A stretch of 64,000 nt of DNA. Origin: Rhodococcus antarcticus (lineage in GTDB: Bacteria > Actinomycetota > Actinomycetes > Mycobacteriales > Mycobacteriaceae). Position 1 is the stretch's first letter; the number at the start of each line of letters is the position of its first letter. The position numbers and the translations under genes are program-made. Where the stretch lies: NCBI RefSeq assembly GCF_026153295.1, contig NZ_CP110615.1, positions 868,001 through 932,000 of the forward strand, written 5' to 3'. Positions 35,126 to 47,126 of this stretch are shown in pieces. The notes under the pieces are model-generated. The model was not told the DNA's origin. It was given only the letters and a program-made list of their open reading frames with translations, and searched no databases.

Positions 35126-35391
35126 GCCCGTGCCAACGCACGGGGCCGTCCGGGGCTTCCCGGCCGGCCCCCGCCGCACCCAGGACGTGGACGGGAGCAC
35201 CACGGTGCCGGCGTCGTCGACGACCTCGAAACCGTCGGCGGCGGTGCGCAGGACCGAGGAGCTCCGGCCCGTGCGCCTGGTCCGCGGCCCGGACCCCGGG
35301 GTCCCCGGACAGTGCCGGGAGCGGGGTCTCGGTGGAGGTCACCCCAGCACCTGCGCACCCCGGGCCAGGAACGTCCACCCCGGCCGGCTGC

Positions 35392-35397
35392 GAGGAT
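35392..35397 (+). promoter_or_regulatory. -10 element GAGGAT for ftsY
   Basis: GAGGAT is followed by 6 nt and the GTG at 35404, the same hexamer and spacing as in front of rsmD. The rest of the 278-bp gap after the DsbA-family gene shows nothing recognisable. Confidence 0.45.
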
Positions 35398-35403
35398 GGA
35401 GCG

Positions 35404-36855
35404 GTGACCACTGCCCTCTGGATCGTCCTCGCCGTCGTGCTCGTCCTGGCCGTGGCCCTCGCTGTCGGTCTCCTGCTGCGCCGTCGTCGCCGGGTCAGCC
35501 TCCACGCACCCACCACGCCGGCCGTCCCGCAGGGCTACCAGGCCGGGGGCGGGTTCAGCTTCAGCCAGGGGGGCGTCACGACCCCGGCTCCGCCCGTGCC
35601 CCTCACCCCGACGCCCCCGGTGGAGCGCACGGTCACCCCGACGCCCCCGGTGGAGCGCACGGTCACCCCGATGCCCCCGGTGGAGCGCACCGAGACCGAC
35701 GGACAGCCCGGGGTGGGGGACGACGCCGCCGTCCCCCGCGACTCGCCCCAGCGTGGAATGGTCGATGTAGGCCTGCCCGAGGTCGACGACGAGCCGCCCA
35801 CCCCCGCGGCCGTGCGCACCCCGCAGCCCCCCGCCCCGCCGGTGGTCGCCCTGCCCCCCGAGGTGCCCGCCGCCGACGAGGTGGCTCCGGAGCAGCCGGC
35901 CCCGGAGCCGCTCGCCGCTCCGCGGGACGAGATCGAGCCCACCGCAGGTCGGCTCGACCGGCTCCGCGGACGCCTCTCCCGCTCCCAGTCCGCCGTGGGT
36001 CAGAGCCTGCTCGGGCTGCTCGGCGCCGGCGACCTCGACGAGGACTCCTGGGAAGAGGTCGAGGACACCCTGCTCGTGGCCGACCTCGGCTCCGCCACCA
36101 CCACCGCCGTCGTCACCCGGCTGCGCGAGGAGATCGCCCTGCGCAACGTGCGGACCTCCGAGCAGGCCCGGGCGCTGCTGCGCGAGGTCCTCGTGGCCGA
36201 GCTGCACCCGGAGATGGACCGCTCCATCGCCGCGCTGCCGCACGACGACCACCCGTCGGTGCTGCTCGTGGTCGGGGTCAACGGCACCGGCAAGACCACC
36301 ACCACCGGCAAGCTCGCGCGGGTGCTGGTGGCCGACGGCCGACGCGTCCTGCTGGGTGCGGCCGACACCTTCCGCGCCGCCGCGGCCGAGCAGCTGCAGA
36401 CCTGGGGTGAGCGGGCGGGTGCGGAGGTGGTGCGCGGCAAGGAGGGCGGCGACCCCGCCGCCGTGGCGTTCGACGCCGTCAGCCGCGGGACCGCCGACGG
36501 CGTCGACGTCGTGCTCATCGACACCGCGGGCCGGCTGCACACCAAGACCGGGCTGATGGACGAGCTGGGCAAGGTCAAGCGCGTGGTGGAGAAGAAGGCC
36601 GCCGTCGACGAGGTGCTGCTGGTGCTGGACGCGACCACCGGGCAGAACGGGCTCACCCAGGCCCGGGTGTTCTCCGAGGTCGTCCAGATCACGGGTGTGG
36701 TGCTGACCAAGCTGGACGGGACGGCCAAGGGCGGCATCGTCTTCCAGGTCCAGCGCGAGCTGGGCGTGCCCGTGAAGCTCGTCGGTCTCGGCGAGGGTCC
36801 GGACGACCTCGCCCCCTTCGAGCCGGGAGCCTTCATCGACGCGCTGCTGGGCTGA
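35404..36855 (+). CDS. ftsY: Signal recognition particle receptor FtsY
   Basis: FtsY docks SRP-ribosome complexes at the membrane. The 483-residue protein starts with a membrane helix (ALWIVLAVVLVLAVALAVGL), then a 150-residue Pro/Val/Glu linker containing three tandem copies of a ten-residue unit (TPTPPVERTV), then the NG GTPase domain: GVNGTGKTTTTGKLA near 292, AADTFRAAAAEQL, DTAGRLHT near 373 and TKLDGTAKGG near 435. The true membrane anchor is typical of Actinobacteria and unlike E. coli. The repeat-bearing linker has no known role. Confidence 0.96.
   Translation: MTTALWIVLAVVLVLAVALAVGLLLRRRRRVSLHAPTTPAVPQGYQAGGGFSFSQGGVTTPAPPVPLTPTPPVERTVTPTPPVERTVTPMPPVERTETDGQPGVGDDAAVPRDSPQRGMVDVGLPEVDDEPPTPAAVRTPQPPAPPVVALPPEVPAADEVAPEQPAPEPLAAPRDEIEPTAGRLDRLRGRLSRSQSAVGQSLLGLLGAGDLDEDSWEEVEDTLLVADLGSATTTAVVTRLREEIALRNVRTSEQARALLREVLVAELHPEMDRSIAALPHDDHPSVLLVVGVNGTGKTTTTGKLARVLVADGRRVLLGAADTFRAAAAEQLQTWGERAGAEVVRGKEGGDPAAVAFDAVSRGTADGVDVVLIDTAGRLHTKTGLMDELGKVKRVVEKKAAVDEVLLVLDATTGQNGLTQARVFSEVVQITGVVLTKLDGTAKGGIVFQVQRELGVPVKLVGLGEGPDDLAPFEPGAFIDALLG
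35605..35694 (+). repeat. Three tandem 30-nt repeats inside ftsY
   Basis: The 30-nt units at 35605-35634 and 35635-35664 are identical and the copy at 35665-35694 is slightly diverged. Each encodes TPTPPVERTV or a close variant in the linker between membrane helix and GTPase domain. Confidence 0.85.
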
Positions 36856-36933
36856 GCCGCTCGTGCGCGCCGCCGCCGGGTGACGTGGTGCGCACGCACG
36901 GGTCACGCGGTCGTAACACGGTCCGAGGGTTCG

Positions 36934-36971
36934 TTCACCTCGGCGAAACGACCGTGCGCCCTGGGCGAAAC
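36934..36971 (+). promoter_or_regulatory. GlnR-type operator upstream of amtB-glnK-glnD
   Basis: The pattern TTCAC-n6-GAAAC-n6-GCGCC-n6-GAAAC runs from 36934 to 36971, with the two GAAAC boxes exactly 22 bp apart (36945 and 36967). This is the a1-b1-a2-b2 geometry of actinobacterial GlnR sites (GTnAC-n6-GAAAC twice); only the a2 box is degenerate. A further GTAAC lies at 36913-36917. It sits about 80 bp before amtB, where GlnR activates nitrogen genes in Streptomyces and mycobacteria. Confidence 0.75.
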
Positions 36972-37048
36972 ACGCAGTGCGGACCCTTCTCCCCGAGACG
37001 ACGGCCACGGTCCCCCCGGCCGCGGCTGGACAGAGGAGGAGGCTCCAC

Positions 37049-41287
<4,239 letters not shown>

Positions 41288-41387
41288 CCGCGACCGCGCG
41301 ACGTGGCGGCTCGTGAGTAGGAACCCCCACCCCGACCAGGGGGTCGTGCTCAGGTGCCCACCCCGCCCGGCGCGACAGGCTCGATCC

Positions 41388-41432
41388 GTGCCACGGGGCG
41401 GTCCGTCGGAGGGGTCGGACCGCCCCGGGCAC
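41388..41432 (+). terminator. Terminator hairpin after glnD
   Basis: GGGGCGGTCC (41395-41404) and GGACCGCCCC (41417-41426) pair perfectly over 10 bp, extended by GTGCC (41388-41392) with GGCAC (41428-41432). It closes the amtB-glnK-glnD unit 33 nt before the ffh -10. A weaker 6-bp stem lies upstream at 41323-41344. Confidence 0.75.
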
Positions 41433-41464
41433 CCAGCAGCACCCGGCCAGGCGCACCGCGCGAC

Positions 41465-41470
41465 TAGGGT
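41465..41470 (+). promoter_or_regulatory. -10 element TAGGGT for ffh
   Basis: TAGGGT is followed by 6 nt and the ffh GTG at 41477, without a ribosome-binding site. Confidence 0.55.
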
Positions 41471-41476
41471 GAGCCG

Positions 41477-42994
41477 GTGTTCGAATCCCTCTCCGACCGG
41501 CTCGCAAGCACCCTCAAGGACCTCCGTGGCAAGGGACGGCTCTCCGACGCGGACGTCGACGCCACCTGCCGCGAGATCCGGCTGGCGCTGCTCGAGGCCG
41601 ACGTCGCCCTGCCCGTGGTCCGTGCGTTCATCACCCGCATCAAGGACCGGGCCAAGGGCGCGGAGGTCTCCGGGGCGCTGAACCCGGCGCAGCAGGTCGT
41701 CAAGATCGTCAACGAGGAGCTCGTCGGCATCCTCGGCGGGGAGACTCGGCGCCTGACCTACGCCAAGACCGCGCCCACGGTGATCATGCTCGCAGGCCTG
41801 CAGGGCGCCGGCAAGACGACCCTGGCCGGCAAGCTCGCCGCCTGGTTGCGCAAGCAGGGCCACACCCCGGTCCTCGTGGCCTGCGACCTGCAGCGTCCCA
41901 ACGCCGTGCAGCAGCTGCAGGTGGTCGGGGAGCGCGCGGGCGTGCCCGTCTTCGCCCCGGAGCCCGGCTCGGGAGTGGGTGACCCGGTCGACGTGGCGCG
42001 CCGCGGCATCGTGGAGGCACGCGCCCGCCAGCACGACGTCGTCATCGTCGACACCGCCGGTCGCCTGGGCATCGACACCGAGCTGATGCAGCAGGCCGCC
42101 GACATCCGGGACGCGGTCAGCCCCGACGAGATCCTGTTCGTCGTCGACGCGATGATCGGCCAGGATGCCGTGAACACCGCCACGGCGTTCCAGGAGGGCG
42201 TCGGCTTCACCGGGGTGGTGCTGACCAAGCTCGACGGCGACGCCCGTGGTGGTGCGGCGCTCAGCGTCCGCGAGGTCACCGGACGGCCGATCCTGTTCGC
42301 GTCCACGGGAGAGAAGCTCGAGGACTTCGACGTCTTCCACCCGGACCGGATGGCCAGCCGCATCCTGGGCATGGGTGACGTGCTGAGCCTCATCGAGCAG
42401 GCCGAGCAGGTCTTCGACGCCGACCAGGCCGAGGCCACCGCGGCCAAGATCGGCTCCGGCCAGCTGACCCTGGAGGACTTCCTCGAGCAGATGATGGCCG
42501 TGCGCCGGATGGGCCCGCTGGCCAACCTGCTGGGCATGCTGCCGGGTGCGGGCGCCATGAAGGAGCAGCTCGGCCAGGTCGACGAGAAGCAGCTCGACCG
42601 GGTGCAGGCCATCATCCGTGGCATGACACCGGCCGAGCGCGCCGACCCCAAGATCATCAACGCGTCGCGGCGGCTGCGGATCGCCACCGGATCCGGCGTC
42701 AAGGTCAGCGAGGTCAACCAGCTCGTCGACCGCTTCTTCGACGCGCGCAAGATGATGGCGCAGATGGCGGGACGCTTCGGCCTCCCCGGGGCGGGCAGCG
42801 CCACCCGGAAGGCGGTCAAGGGCAAGAAGGGCAAGAAGGGCAAGGGCTCCGGCCGCGGTCCCACTCCGCCCAAGAACCGTGGGGGGATGCCCGGCGGCTT
42901 CCCGGGCCTGGCCGGCATGCCGCCGGGGCTCGACCAGCTGCCCCCGGGCCTGGAGGGCTTCGACCCCTCCCAGCTCAAGCTGCCGAAGAAGTAG
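41477..42994 (+). CDS. ffh: Signal recognition particle protein Ffh
   Basis: Ffh is the protein core of the SRP that delivers membrane proteins to FtsY. The 505-residue protein has the N domain, the GTPase with GLQGAGKTTLAGKLA (near 107), VACDLQRPNAVQQL, DTAGRLGID and TKLDGDARGGAA, and the Met-rich M domain (LEQMMAVRRMGP to DARKMMAQMAGRFG) that binds SRP RNA. The tail has a basic KGKKGKKGKG stretch and a Gly/Pro/Leu-rich end. GTG 41477 starts the normal N-terminus VFESLSDRLAST. No SRP RNA gene was seen in the window. Confidence 0.97.
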   Translation: MFESLSDRLASTLKDLRGKGRLSDADVDATCREIRLALLEADVALPVVRAFITRIKDRAKGAEVSGALNPAQQVVKIVNEELVGILGGETRRLTYAKTAPTVIMLAGLQGAGKTTLAGKLAAWLRKQGHTPVLVACDLQRPNAVQQLQVVGERAGVPVFAPEPGSGVGDPVDVARRGIVEARARQHDVVIVDTAGRLGIDTELMQQAADIRDAVSPDEILFVVDAMIGQDAVNTATAFQEGVGFTGVVLTKLDGDARGGAALSVREVTGRPILFASTGEKLEDFDVFHPDRMASRILGMGDVLSLIEQAEQVFDADQAEATAAKIGSGQLTLEDFLEQMMAVRRMGPLANLLGMLPGAGAMKEQLGQVDEKQLDRVQAIIRGMTPAERADPKIINASRRLRIATGSGVKVSEVNQLVDRFFDARKMMAQMAGRFGLPGAGSATRKAVKGKKGKKGKGSGRGPTPPKNRGGMPGGFPGLAGMPPGLDQLPPGLEGFDPSQLKLPKK

Positions 42995-42998
42995 CGCG

Positions 42999-44087
42999 GT
43001 GACGGCGGCGGCTGCCCGCTACCACCTGCGCGGTACCGGCCTGCCCGACGGCGAGCCGGTCGAGCTGTGGGTGCACGACGGGGTGCTCAGCACGGAGCCG
43101 GTCGCCGACGCGGAGACGATCTGCGACGGCGGCTGGATCACCCCCGGCCTCGTCGACGCCCACTGCCACGTCGGCCTCGGACCGCACGGGCCGACCGACC
43201 TGGCCGAGGCGCTCGTCCAGGCGGAGGCCGAGCGCGACGCCGGGGCGCTGCTGCTGCGCGACGCCGGATCGCCGGTGGACACCCGGTCCTTCGACGACCA
43301 CCTCGACCTGCCGCGGATCATCCGGGCCGGCCGTCACCTGGCCCGGCCCAAGCGCTACATCTCCACCCTGGCCCTGGAGCTCGAGGACGAGTCCGAGCTG
43401 CCCGGCGCGGTCCTGGAGCAGGCCGCCCGGGGTGACGGCTGGGTGAAGCTGGTGGGCGACTGGATCGACCGCGCCACCGGCGACCTCGCGCCGCTGTGGA
43501 GCGACGCGGTGCTCGTCGAGGCCGTCGCGGCCGCGCACTCGGTCGGTGCGCGGGTCACGGCGCACGTGTTCGGCGAGGACGCGCTGCCCGGGCTGGTGCG
43601 TGCGGGGATCGACTGCCTGGAGCACGGGACCGGGCTCACCGAGGACACCGTCGCGCTGGTGGCCGAGCACGGGACCACGCTCGTGCCCACCCTGATCAAC
43701 ATCGAGAACTTCCCCTCCATCGCCGACGGCGCGAGCCGCTACCCGGTGTACGCCGCGCACATGCGTGACCTGCACGCCCGGGTCGGGTCCACCGTCGCGG
43801 CGGCGCTGGAGGCCGGGATCACCGTCTACGCGGGCACCGACGCCGGCGGCGGCATCCGGCACGGACGGATCGTCGACGAGGTGGAGTCCCTGGTCGCGGT
43901 CGGCATGAGCAGGCACGATGCTCTCGGGGCGGCCTGCTGGGACGCACGCACCTGGCTCGGGCACCCGGGCCTGGCGCACGGGGCGTCGGCCGACCTGCTG
44001 GTGCACGAGCAGGACCCGCGGACCTCCGCGGCCGTGCTGCGGACGCCCCGGCACGTGCTGCTGCGGGGGCGTCGGGTCGGCCGGTAG
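42999..44087 (+). CDS. Amidohydrolase family protein
   Basis: A 362-residue metal-dependent hydrolase of the imidazolonepropionase-like amidohydrolase superfamily. The metal motif HxH is VDAHCHVGLG; further ligands are His in VTAHVFGEDA and CLEHGTGL and Asp in YAGTDAGGGI. A small beta domain flanks the TIM barrel (WITPGLVDAH; SADLLVHEQDPR). Substrate unknown. GTG 42999 starts 4 nt after the ffh stop, so it is in the same transcript; ffh followed by an amidohydrolase is common in related Actinobacteria. Confidence 0.88.
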   Translation: MTAAAARYHLRGTGLPDGEPVELWVHDGVLSTEPVADAETICDGGWITPGLVDAHCHVGLGPHGPTDLAEALVQAEAERDAGALLLRDAGSPVDTRSFDDHLDLPRIIRAGRHLARPKRYISTLALELEDESELPGAVLEQAARGDGWVKLVGDWIDRATGDLAPLWSDAVLVEAVAAAHSVGARVTAHVFGEDALPGLVRAGIDCLEHGTGLTEDTVALVAEHGTTLVPTLINIENFPSIADGASRYPVYAAHMRDLHARVGSTVAAALEAGITVYAGTDAGGGIRHGRIVDEVESLVAVGMSRHDALGAACWDARTWLGHPGLAHGASADLLVHEQDPRTSAAVLRTPRHVLLRGRRVGR

Positions 44088-44413
44088 CCGCTCGGCGGGC
44101 ACCGTCGGAGGAGGTCTCGCCTGCGGCGTCGGGACACCACGCACGGCAGGGTCGTGCGTCAGGGGAAGGGACGTCGTGACCGGAGGATGGCCACCGCGGT
44201 GGGGGGAGGACCTCGTGCTCGCGCCGCACCTGCTCACCCGCACCGACCCTGGCGTGCACGTCCGCGGGCGGGGTTCGTCGCGGCCGGGTTTCTTCCCACC
44301 CGCCTCATCTGGCACCATGGGACGGTCACCCACCAAGGGCGGAACCGGGTGCGCGAGCCTCGCGCGCCGCTGAACCGCGTCGTGACCGAACACCTCAAGG
44401 AGATCTGAACCTC
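44088..44413 (+). other. Intergenic region before rpsP
   Basis: This 326-bp stretch holds a small hairpin (ACGCACG 44139-44145 with CGTGCGT 44153-44159) that may end the ffh-amidohydrolase transcript, a short unconvincing open frame from GTG 44176, the rpsP promoter element near 44308-44320 and the ribosome site AAGGAG at 44398-44403. Confidence 0.6.
44308..44320 (+). promoter_or_regulatory. rpsP promoter core TCTGGCACCATGG
   Basis: CACCAT inside TCTGGCACCATGG is a plausible -10, with TTCTTC about 17 nt upstream as -35. The element TCTGGCACnnTGG recurs at 46560-46572 in front of rplS. It lies about 95 nt before the rpsP GTG. Confidence 0.45.
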
Positions 44414-45028
44414 GTGGCTGTCAAGATCAAGCTCATGCGTCTCGGCAAGATCCGTGCCCCCCACTACCGGATCGTCGTCGCCGACGCGCGCACCCGCCGC
44501 AACGGCCGCGCCATCGAGACCATCGGCAAGTACCACCCGAAGGAGGAGCCGAGCCTCATCGAGGTCGACTCCGAGCGGGCGCAGTACTGGCTGGGTGTGG
44601 GTGCCCAGGCCACCGAGCCTGTCGAGAGCCTGCTGAAGATCACGGGCGACTGGCAGAAGTTCAAGGGCCTGCCGGGCTCCGAGGGCACCCTCCGCGTCAA
44701 GGAGGTCGGTGCCTCCAAGCTGGAGCTGTTCCAGGCCGCACTCGCGCAGGCTGGTGACGAGCCCTCCGGTGCCGCCACCACGCCCAAGAAGAAGACGGCC
44801 AAGAAGGCCGACGACGCCCCGGCAGCGGCCGAGAAGCCCGCCGCCAAGGCCGACGACGCGCCTGCCGCCAAGGCCGATGACGCGCCTGCCGCCAAGGCCG
44901 ACGACGCGCCCGCTGCCAAGGCCGACGACGCGCCTGCCGCCAAGGCCGACGACGCGCCCGCCGCCAAGGCCGATGACGCGCCTGCCGCCACCGACACTGC
45001 TGCGCCCGCCGGGGCCGACGCGAAGTGA
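44414..45028 (+). CDS. rpsP: 30S ribosomal protein bS16 with repeat tail
   Basis: The first 90 residues are a normal bS16 ([54 protein letters not shown]). The protein continues to 204 residues, more than twice the E. coli length, with a Lys-rich segment ([16 protein letters not shown]) and six tandem AKADDAPA units. Actinobacterial bS16 tails are often extended, but a perfect six-fold repeat is unusual. The tail would project from the 30S surface. AAGGAG precedes the GTG. The stop overlaps the KH gene as GTGA. Confidence 0.96.
   Translation: MAVKIKLMRLGKIRAPHYRIVVADARTRRNGRAIETIGKYHPKEEPSLIEVDSERAQYWLGVGAQATEPVESLLKITGDWQKFKGLPGSEGTLRVKEVGASKLELFQAALAQAGDEPSGAATTPKKKTAKKADDAPAAAEKPAAKADDAPAAKADDAPAAKADDAPAAKADDAPAAKADDAPAAKADDAPAATDTAAPAGADAK
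44843..44986 (+). repeat. Six tandem 24-nt repeats in the rpsP tail
   Basis: Units of 24 nt begin at 44843, 44867, 44891, 44915, 44939 and 44963. They differ only at synonymous third positions (GAC/GAT, CCT/CCC, GCC/GCT) and each encodes AKADDAPA. Confidence 0.9.
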
Positions 45029-45264
45029 GCGAGGTCGTCGACGCCGTGGAGCACCTGGTCCGCGGCATCGTCGCCAACCCGGACGAGGTCCGGGTGGAGA
45101 TGGTCACCGGTCGTCGGGGTCGCACCATCGAGGTCCACGTGCACCCCGAGGACCTCGGCAAGGTGATCGGCCGTGGTGGTCGCACCGCCACGGCTCTGCG
45201 CACCCTGGTCGCCGGTGTCGGTGGCCGTGGGGTGCGGGTCGACGTGGTCGACACGGACGGCTAG
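45025..45264 (+). CDS. khpA: KH-domain RNA-binding protein (KhpA-like)
   Basis: A 79-residue single KH domain with the GxxG loop in [19 protein letters not shown]. KhpA-type proteins bind RNA and in Gram-positive bacteria act with KhpB in cell elongation and sRNA binding. The position between rpsP and rimM is the standard one. GTG 45025 overlaps the rpsP stop. Confidence 0.92.
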   Translation: MSEVVDAVEHLVRGIVANPDEVRVEMVTGRRGRTIEVHVHPEDLGKVIGRGGRTATALRTLVAGVGGRGVRVDVVDTDG

Positions 45265-45285
45265 ACACCAACCCCGAGGAGGCAC

Positions 45286-45810
45286 GTGGAGCTCGTCACC
45301 GGGCGCGTCGCGCGCTCGCACGGCGTCCACGGCGAGCTCGTCGTCGACGTCCGCACGGACGACCCCGAGGACCGCTTCGCCGTGGGCACCGTCCTGCACG
45401 CCCGCCGACCGCGGGAGCGCGAGACCACCGACCACGAGGTCACGGCCGTCCGGAGCCACTCCGGGCGGCTCCTCGTGCGGCTGGCCGGTGTCGACGACCG
45501 GGCCACGGCGGACGGGCTGCGCGGGCTGCTGTTCGTCGTCGACCACTCCGAGCTCCCGCCCTCGGCGGACCCGGACGAGTTCTACGACCACGAGCTCGTG
45601 GGCCTGCGGGTCGAGCTCACCGACGGCACGGAGGTCGGCACGGTCCTCGACGTGCTGCACGGTGCCGCCGGGGAGCTGCTCTCCGTGCGACCGACCGGCC
45701 GGTCCGAGGGCGAGCACCTCGTCCCCTTCGTCGCGGCCATCGTCACGTCGGTCGACCGCACGACGGGCACGGTCGTCATCGACCCGCCCGACGGCCTGCT
45801 GGAACCCTGA
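45286..45810 (+). CDS. rimM: Ribosome maturation factor RimM
   Basis: RimM assists maturation of the 30S head. The 174-residue protein has the N-terminal RimM domain ([39 protein letters not shown]) and the PRC-barrel domain ([27 protein letters not shown]). GTG 45286 follows GAGGAG. It ends 2 nt before trmD, forming the usual rpsP-khpA-rimM-trmD cluster. Confidence 0.95.
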   Translation: MELVTGRVARSHGVHGELVVDVRTDDPEDRFAVGTVLHARRPRERETTDHEVTAVRSHSGRLLVRLAGVDDRATADGLRGLLFVVDHSELPPSADPDEFYDHELVGLRVELTDGTEVGTVLDVLHGAAGELLSVRPTGRSEGEHLVPFVAAIVTSVDRTTGTVVIDPPDGLLEP

Positions 45811-45812
45811 AC

Positions 45813-46604
45813 GTGCAGCTCGACGTCGTCACGATCTTCCCGGAGTACCTCGAGCCGCTGCGCGCAGCGCTTCTCGGCCGGGCCGCCGAGCGCGGACTGG
45901 TGCGGGTGGGCGTGCACGACCTGCGTCGCTGGACCCACGACGTGCACCAGGCCGTCGACGACTCGCCGTACGGCGGTGGCCCCGGGATGGTCATGAAGGC
46001 CACCGTGTGGGGCGACGCGCTCGACGAGGTGTGCGCGGGTGACCCGGCTCCGCTGGTGGTGGTACCGAGCCCGGCGGGGGAGCCGTTCACCCAGGCTCTG
46101 GCCCACGAGTGGGCGGCCGAGACCCGCATCGTCTTCGCGTGCGGGCGCTACGAGGGCATCGACCAGCGGGTGCTCGACGACGCCGCCCGCCGCCACCGGG
46201 TGCGCGAGGTGTCCCTGGGCGACTACGTGCTCATCGGCGGCGAGGCCGCGGTGCTCGTCATGGTCGAGGCCGTGGTCCGGCTGCTGCCCGGGGTGCTGGG
46301 CAACGCCGCCTCCCACGAGCAGGACTCGTTCTCCGACGGGCTGCTGGAGGGCCCGGCCTACACGCGCCCGGAGACCTGGCGTGGCCTCGCCGTGCCCGAG
46401 GTGCTGCGCAGCGGGGACCACGCCCGGATCGCGGCCTGGCGCCGGGCCGAGTCGCTGCTGCGGACGGCGGCGCGCCGCCCCGACCTGCTCGCCGGGGTGG
46501 AGCTGGACGACCGCGATCGCGCAGTGCTGGCCGAGGCAGGTTCTGCCGACGACCCCGCGTCTGGCACACTGGACCAGTTGCCTGGGGCGCCCGCGCCCCG
46601 GTGA
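45813..46604 (+). CDS. trmD: tRNA (guanine(37)-N1)-methyltransferase TrmD
   Basis: TrmD methylates G37 of tRNAs and prevents +1 frameshifting. The 263-residue SPOUT enzyme has the start [29 protein letters not shown], the knot motifs [11 protein letters not shown] and [13 protein letters not shown], and the catalytic loop [21 protein letters not shown] 45813 begins 2 nt after rimM. The rplS promoter lies inside its last codons. Confidence 0.97.
   Translation: MQLDVVTIFPEYLEPLRAALLGRAAERGLVRVGVHDLRRWTHDVHQAVDDSPYGGGPGMVMKATVWGDALDEVCAGDPAPLVVVPSPAGEPFTQALAHEWAAETRIVFACGRYEGIDQRVLDDAARRHRVREVSLGDYVLIGGEAAVLVMVEAVVRLLPGVLGNAASHEQDSFSDGLLEGPAYTRPETWRGLAVPEVLRSGDHARIAAWRRAESLLRTAARRPDLLAGVELDDRDRAVLAEAGSADDPASGTLDQLPGAPAPR
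46560..46572 (+). promoter_or_regulatory. rplS promoter core TCTGGCACACTGG
   Basis: CACACT inside TCTGGCACACTGG is a plausible -10, with TTCTGC about 18 nt upstream. The element lies in the 3' end of trmD, about 140 nt before rplS, and matches the rpsP element at 44308-44320 in 11 of 13 positions. Confidence 0.5.
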
Positions 46605-46640
46605 GCATCGTCTCGGTCCCACTCGTTCGACCCCCAGCAG

Positions 46641-46684
46641 GAGCACGAACGCTGCGCGCCACGTCGCCGAGCGTTCCTCTGCTC
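46641..46684 (+). other. Structured 5' leader hairpin before rplS
   Basis: GAGCA (46641-46645) pairs with TGCTC (46680-46684) and GAACGCT (46647-46653) with AGCGTTC (46670-46676), with a small asymmetric bulge and a 16-nt loop. Ribosomal protein leaders often carry autoregulatory structures; whether this one binds bL19 is unknown. Confidence 0.4.
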
Positions 46685-46711
46685 ACGTGATCACGCAAGG
46701 ACGGTAGACAC

Positions 46712-47053
46712 ATGAACACCCTGGACGCCCTGGACAACCAGTCGCTGCGCAGCGACATCCCCGACTTCCGCCCCGGTGACACCCTCAACGTGCACGTGCG
46801 CGTCATCGAGGGCACCCGTGAGCGCGTGCAGGTCTTCAAGGGCGTCGTGATCCGTCGCCAGGGTGGCGGCGTGCGCGAGACCTTCACCGTCCGCAAGGTC
46901 TCCTTCGGCGTCGGCGTCGAGCGCACCTTCCCCCTGCACACCCCGAACATCTCGGTCATCGAGGTCGCGACCCGGGGCGACGTCCGCCGCGCCAAGCTCT
47001 ACTACCTGCGCGACCTGCGCGGCAAGGCCGCCAAGATCAAGGAGAAGCGCTGA
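46712..47053 (+). CDS. rplS: 50S ribosomal protein bL19
   Basis: A 113-residue bL19 located at the subunit interface. It shows [36 protein letters not shown] and [20 protein letters not shown], then the C-terminal [23 protein letters not shown] lies about 10 nt before the ATG. It is probably transcribed from its own promoter at 46560-46572 as well as from the rpsP operon, and ends at the hairpin at 47083-47107. Confidence 0.97.
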   Translation: MNTLDALDNQSLRSDIPDFRPGDTLNVHVRVIEGTRERVQVFKGVVIRRQGGGVRETFTVRKVSFGVGVERTFPLHTPNISVIEVATRGDVRRAKLYYLRDLRGKAAKIKEKR

Positions 47054-47082
47054 GCGCTCGGCCCCCCGGTCCGTCCCTGTGG

Positions 47083-47107
47083 GGCGCCTGCAGATCCTGC
47101 GGGCGCC
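47083..47107 (+). terminator. Terminator hairpin after rplS
   Basis: GGCGCCTGCAG (47083-47093) and CTGCGGGCGCC (47097-47107) form an 11-bp stem with one G-T wobble and a 3-nt loop. It lies 29 nt after the rplS stop and 7 nt before the lepB -10. Confidence 0.7.
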
Positions 47108-47114
47108 TCGCCGC

Positions 47115-47120
47115 TAACCT
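47115..47120 (+). promoter_or_regulatory. -10 element TAACCT for lepB
   Basis: TAACCT is followed by 6 nt and the lepB GTG at 47127, with no Shine-Dalgarno. Confidence 0.55.
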
Positions 47121-47126
47121 GATCGG

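Noticed and set aside
41478-41490. TTCGAATCC, which resembles the T-loop of a tRNA
   Set aside because: It is the start of ffh; no acceptor stem or anticodon arm can be formed around it.
44176-44373. Short open frame with a ribosome-like site (GGGAAGGGAC) between the amidohydrolase gene and rpsP
   Set aside because: About 65 residues with no domain, and it runs across the rpsP promoter; coding support is too weak.
44843-44986. 24-nt repeats in rpsP considered as a CRISPR or mobile element
   Set aside because: They are in frame, code for AKADDAPA and vary only at silent positions.
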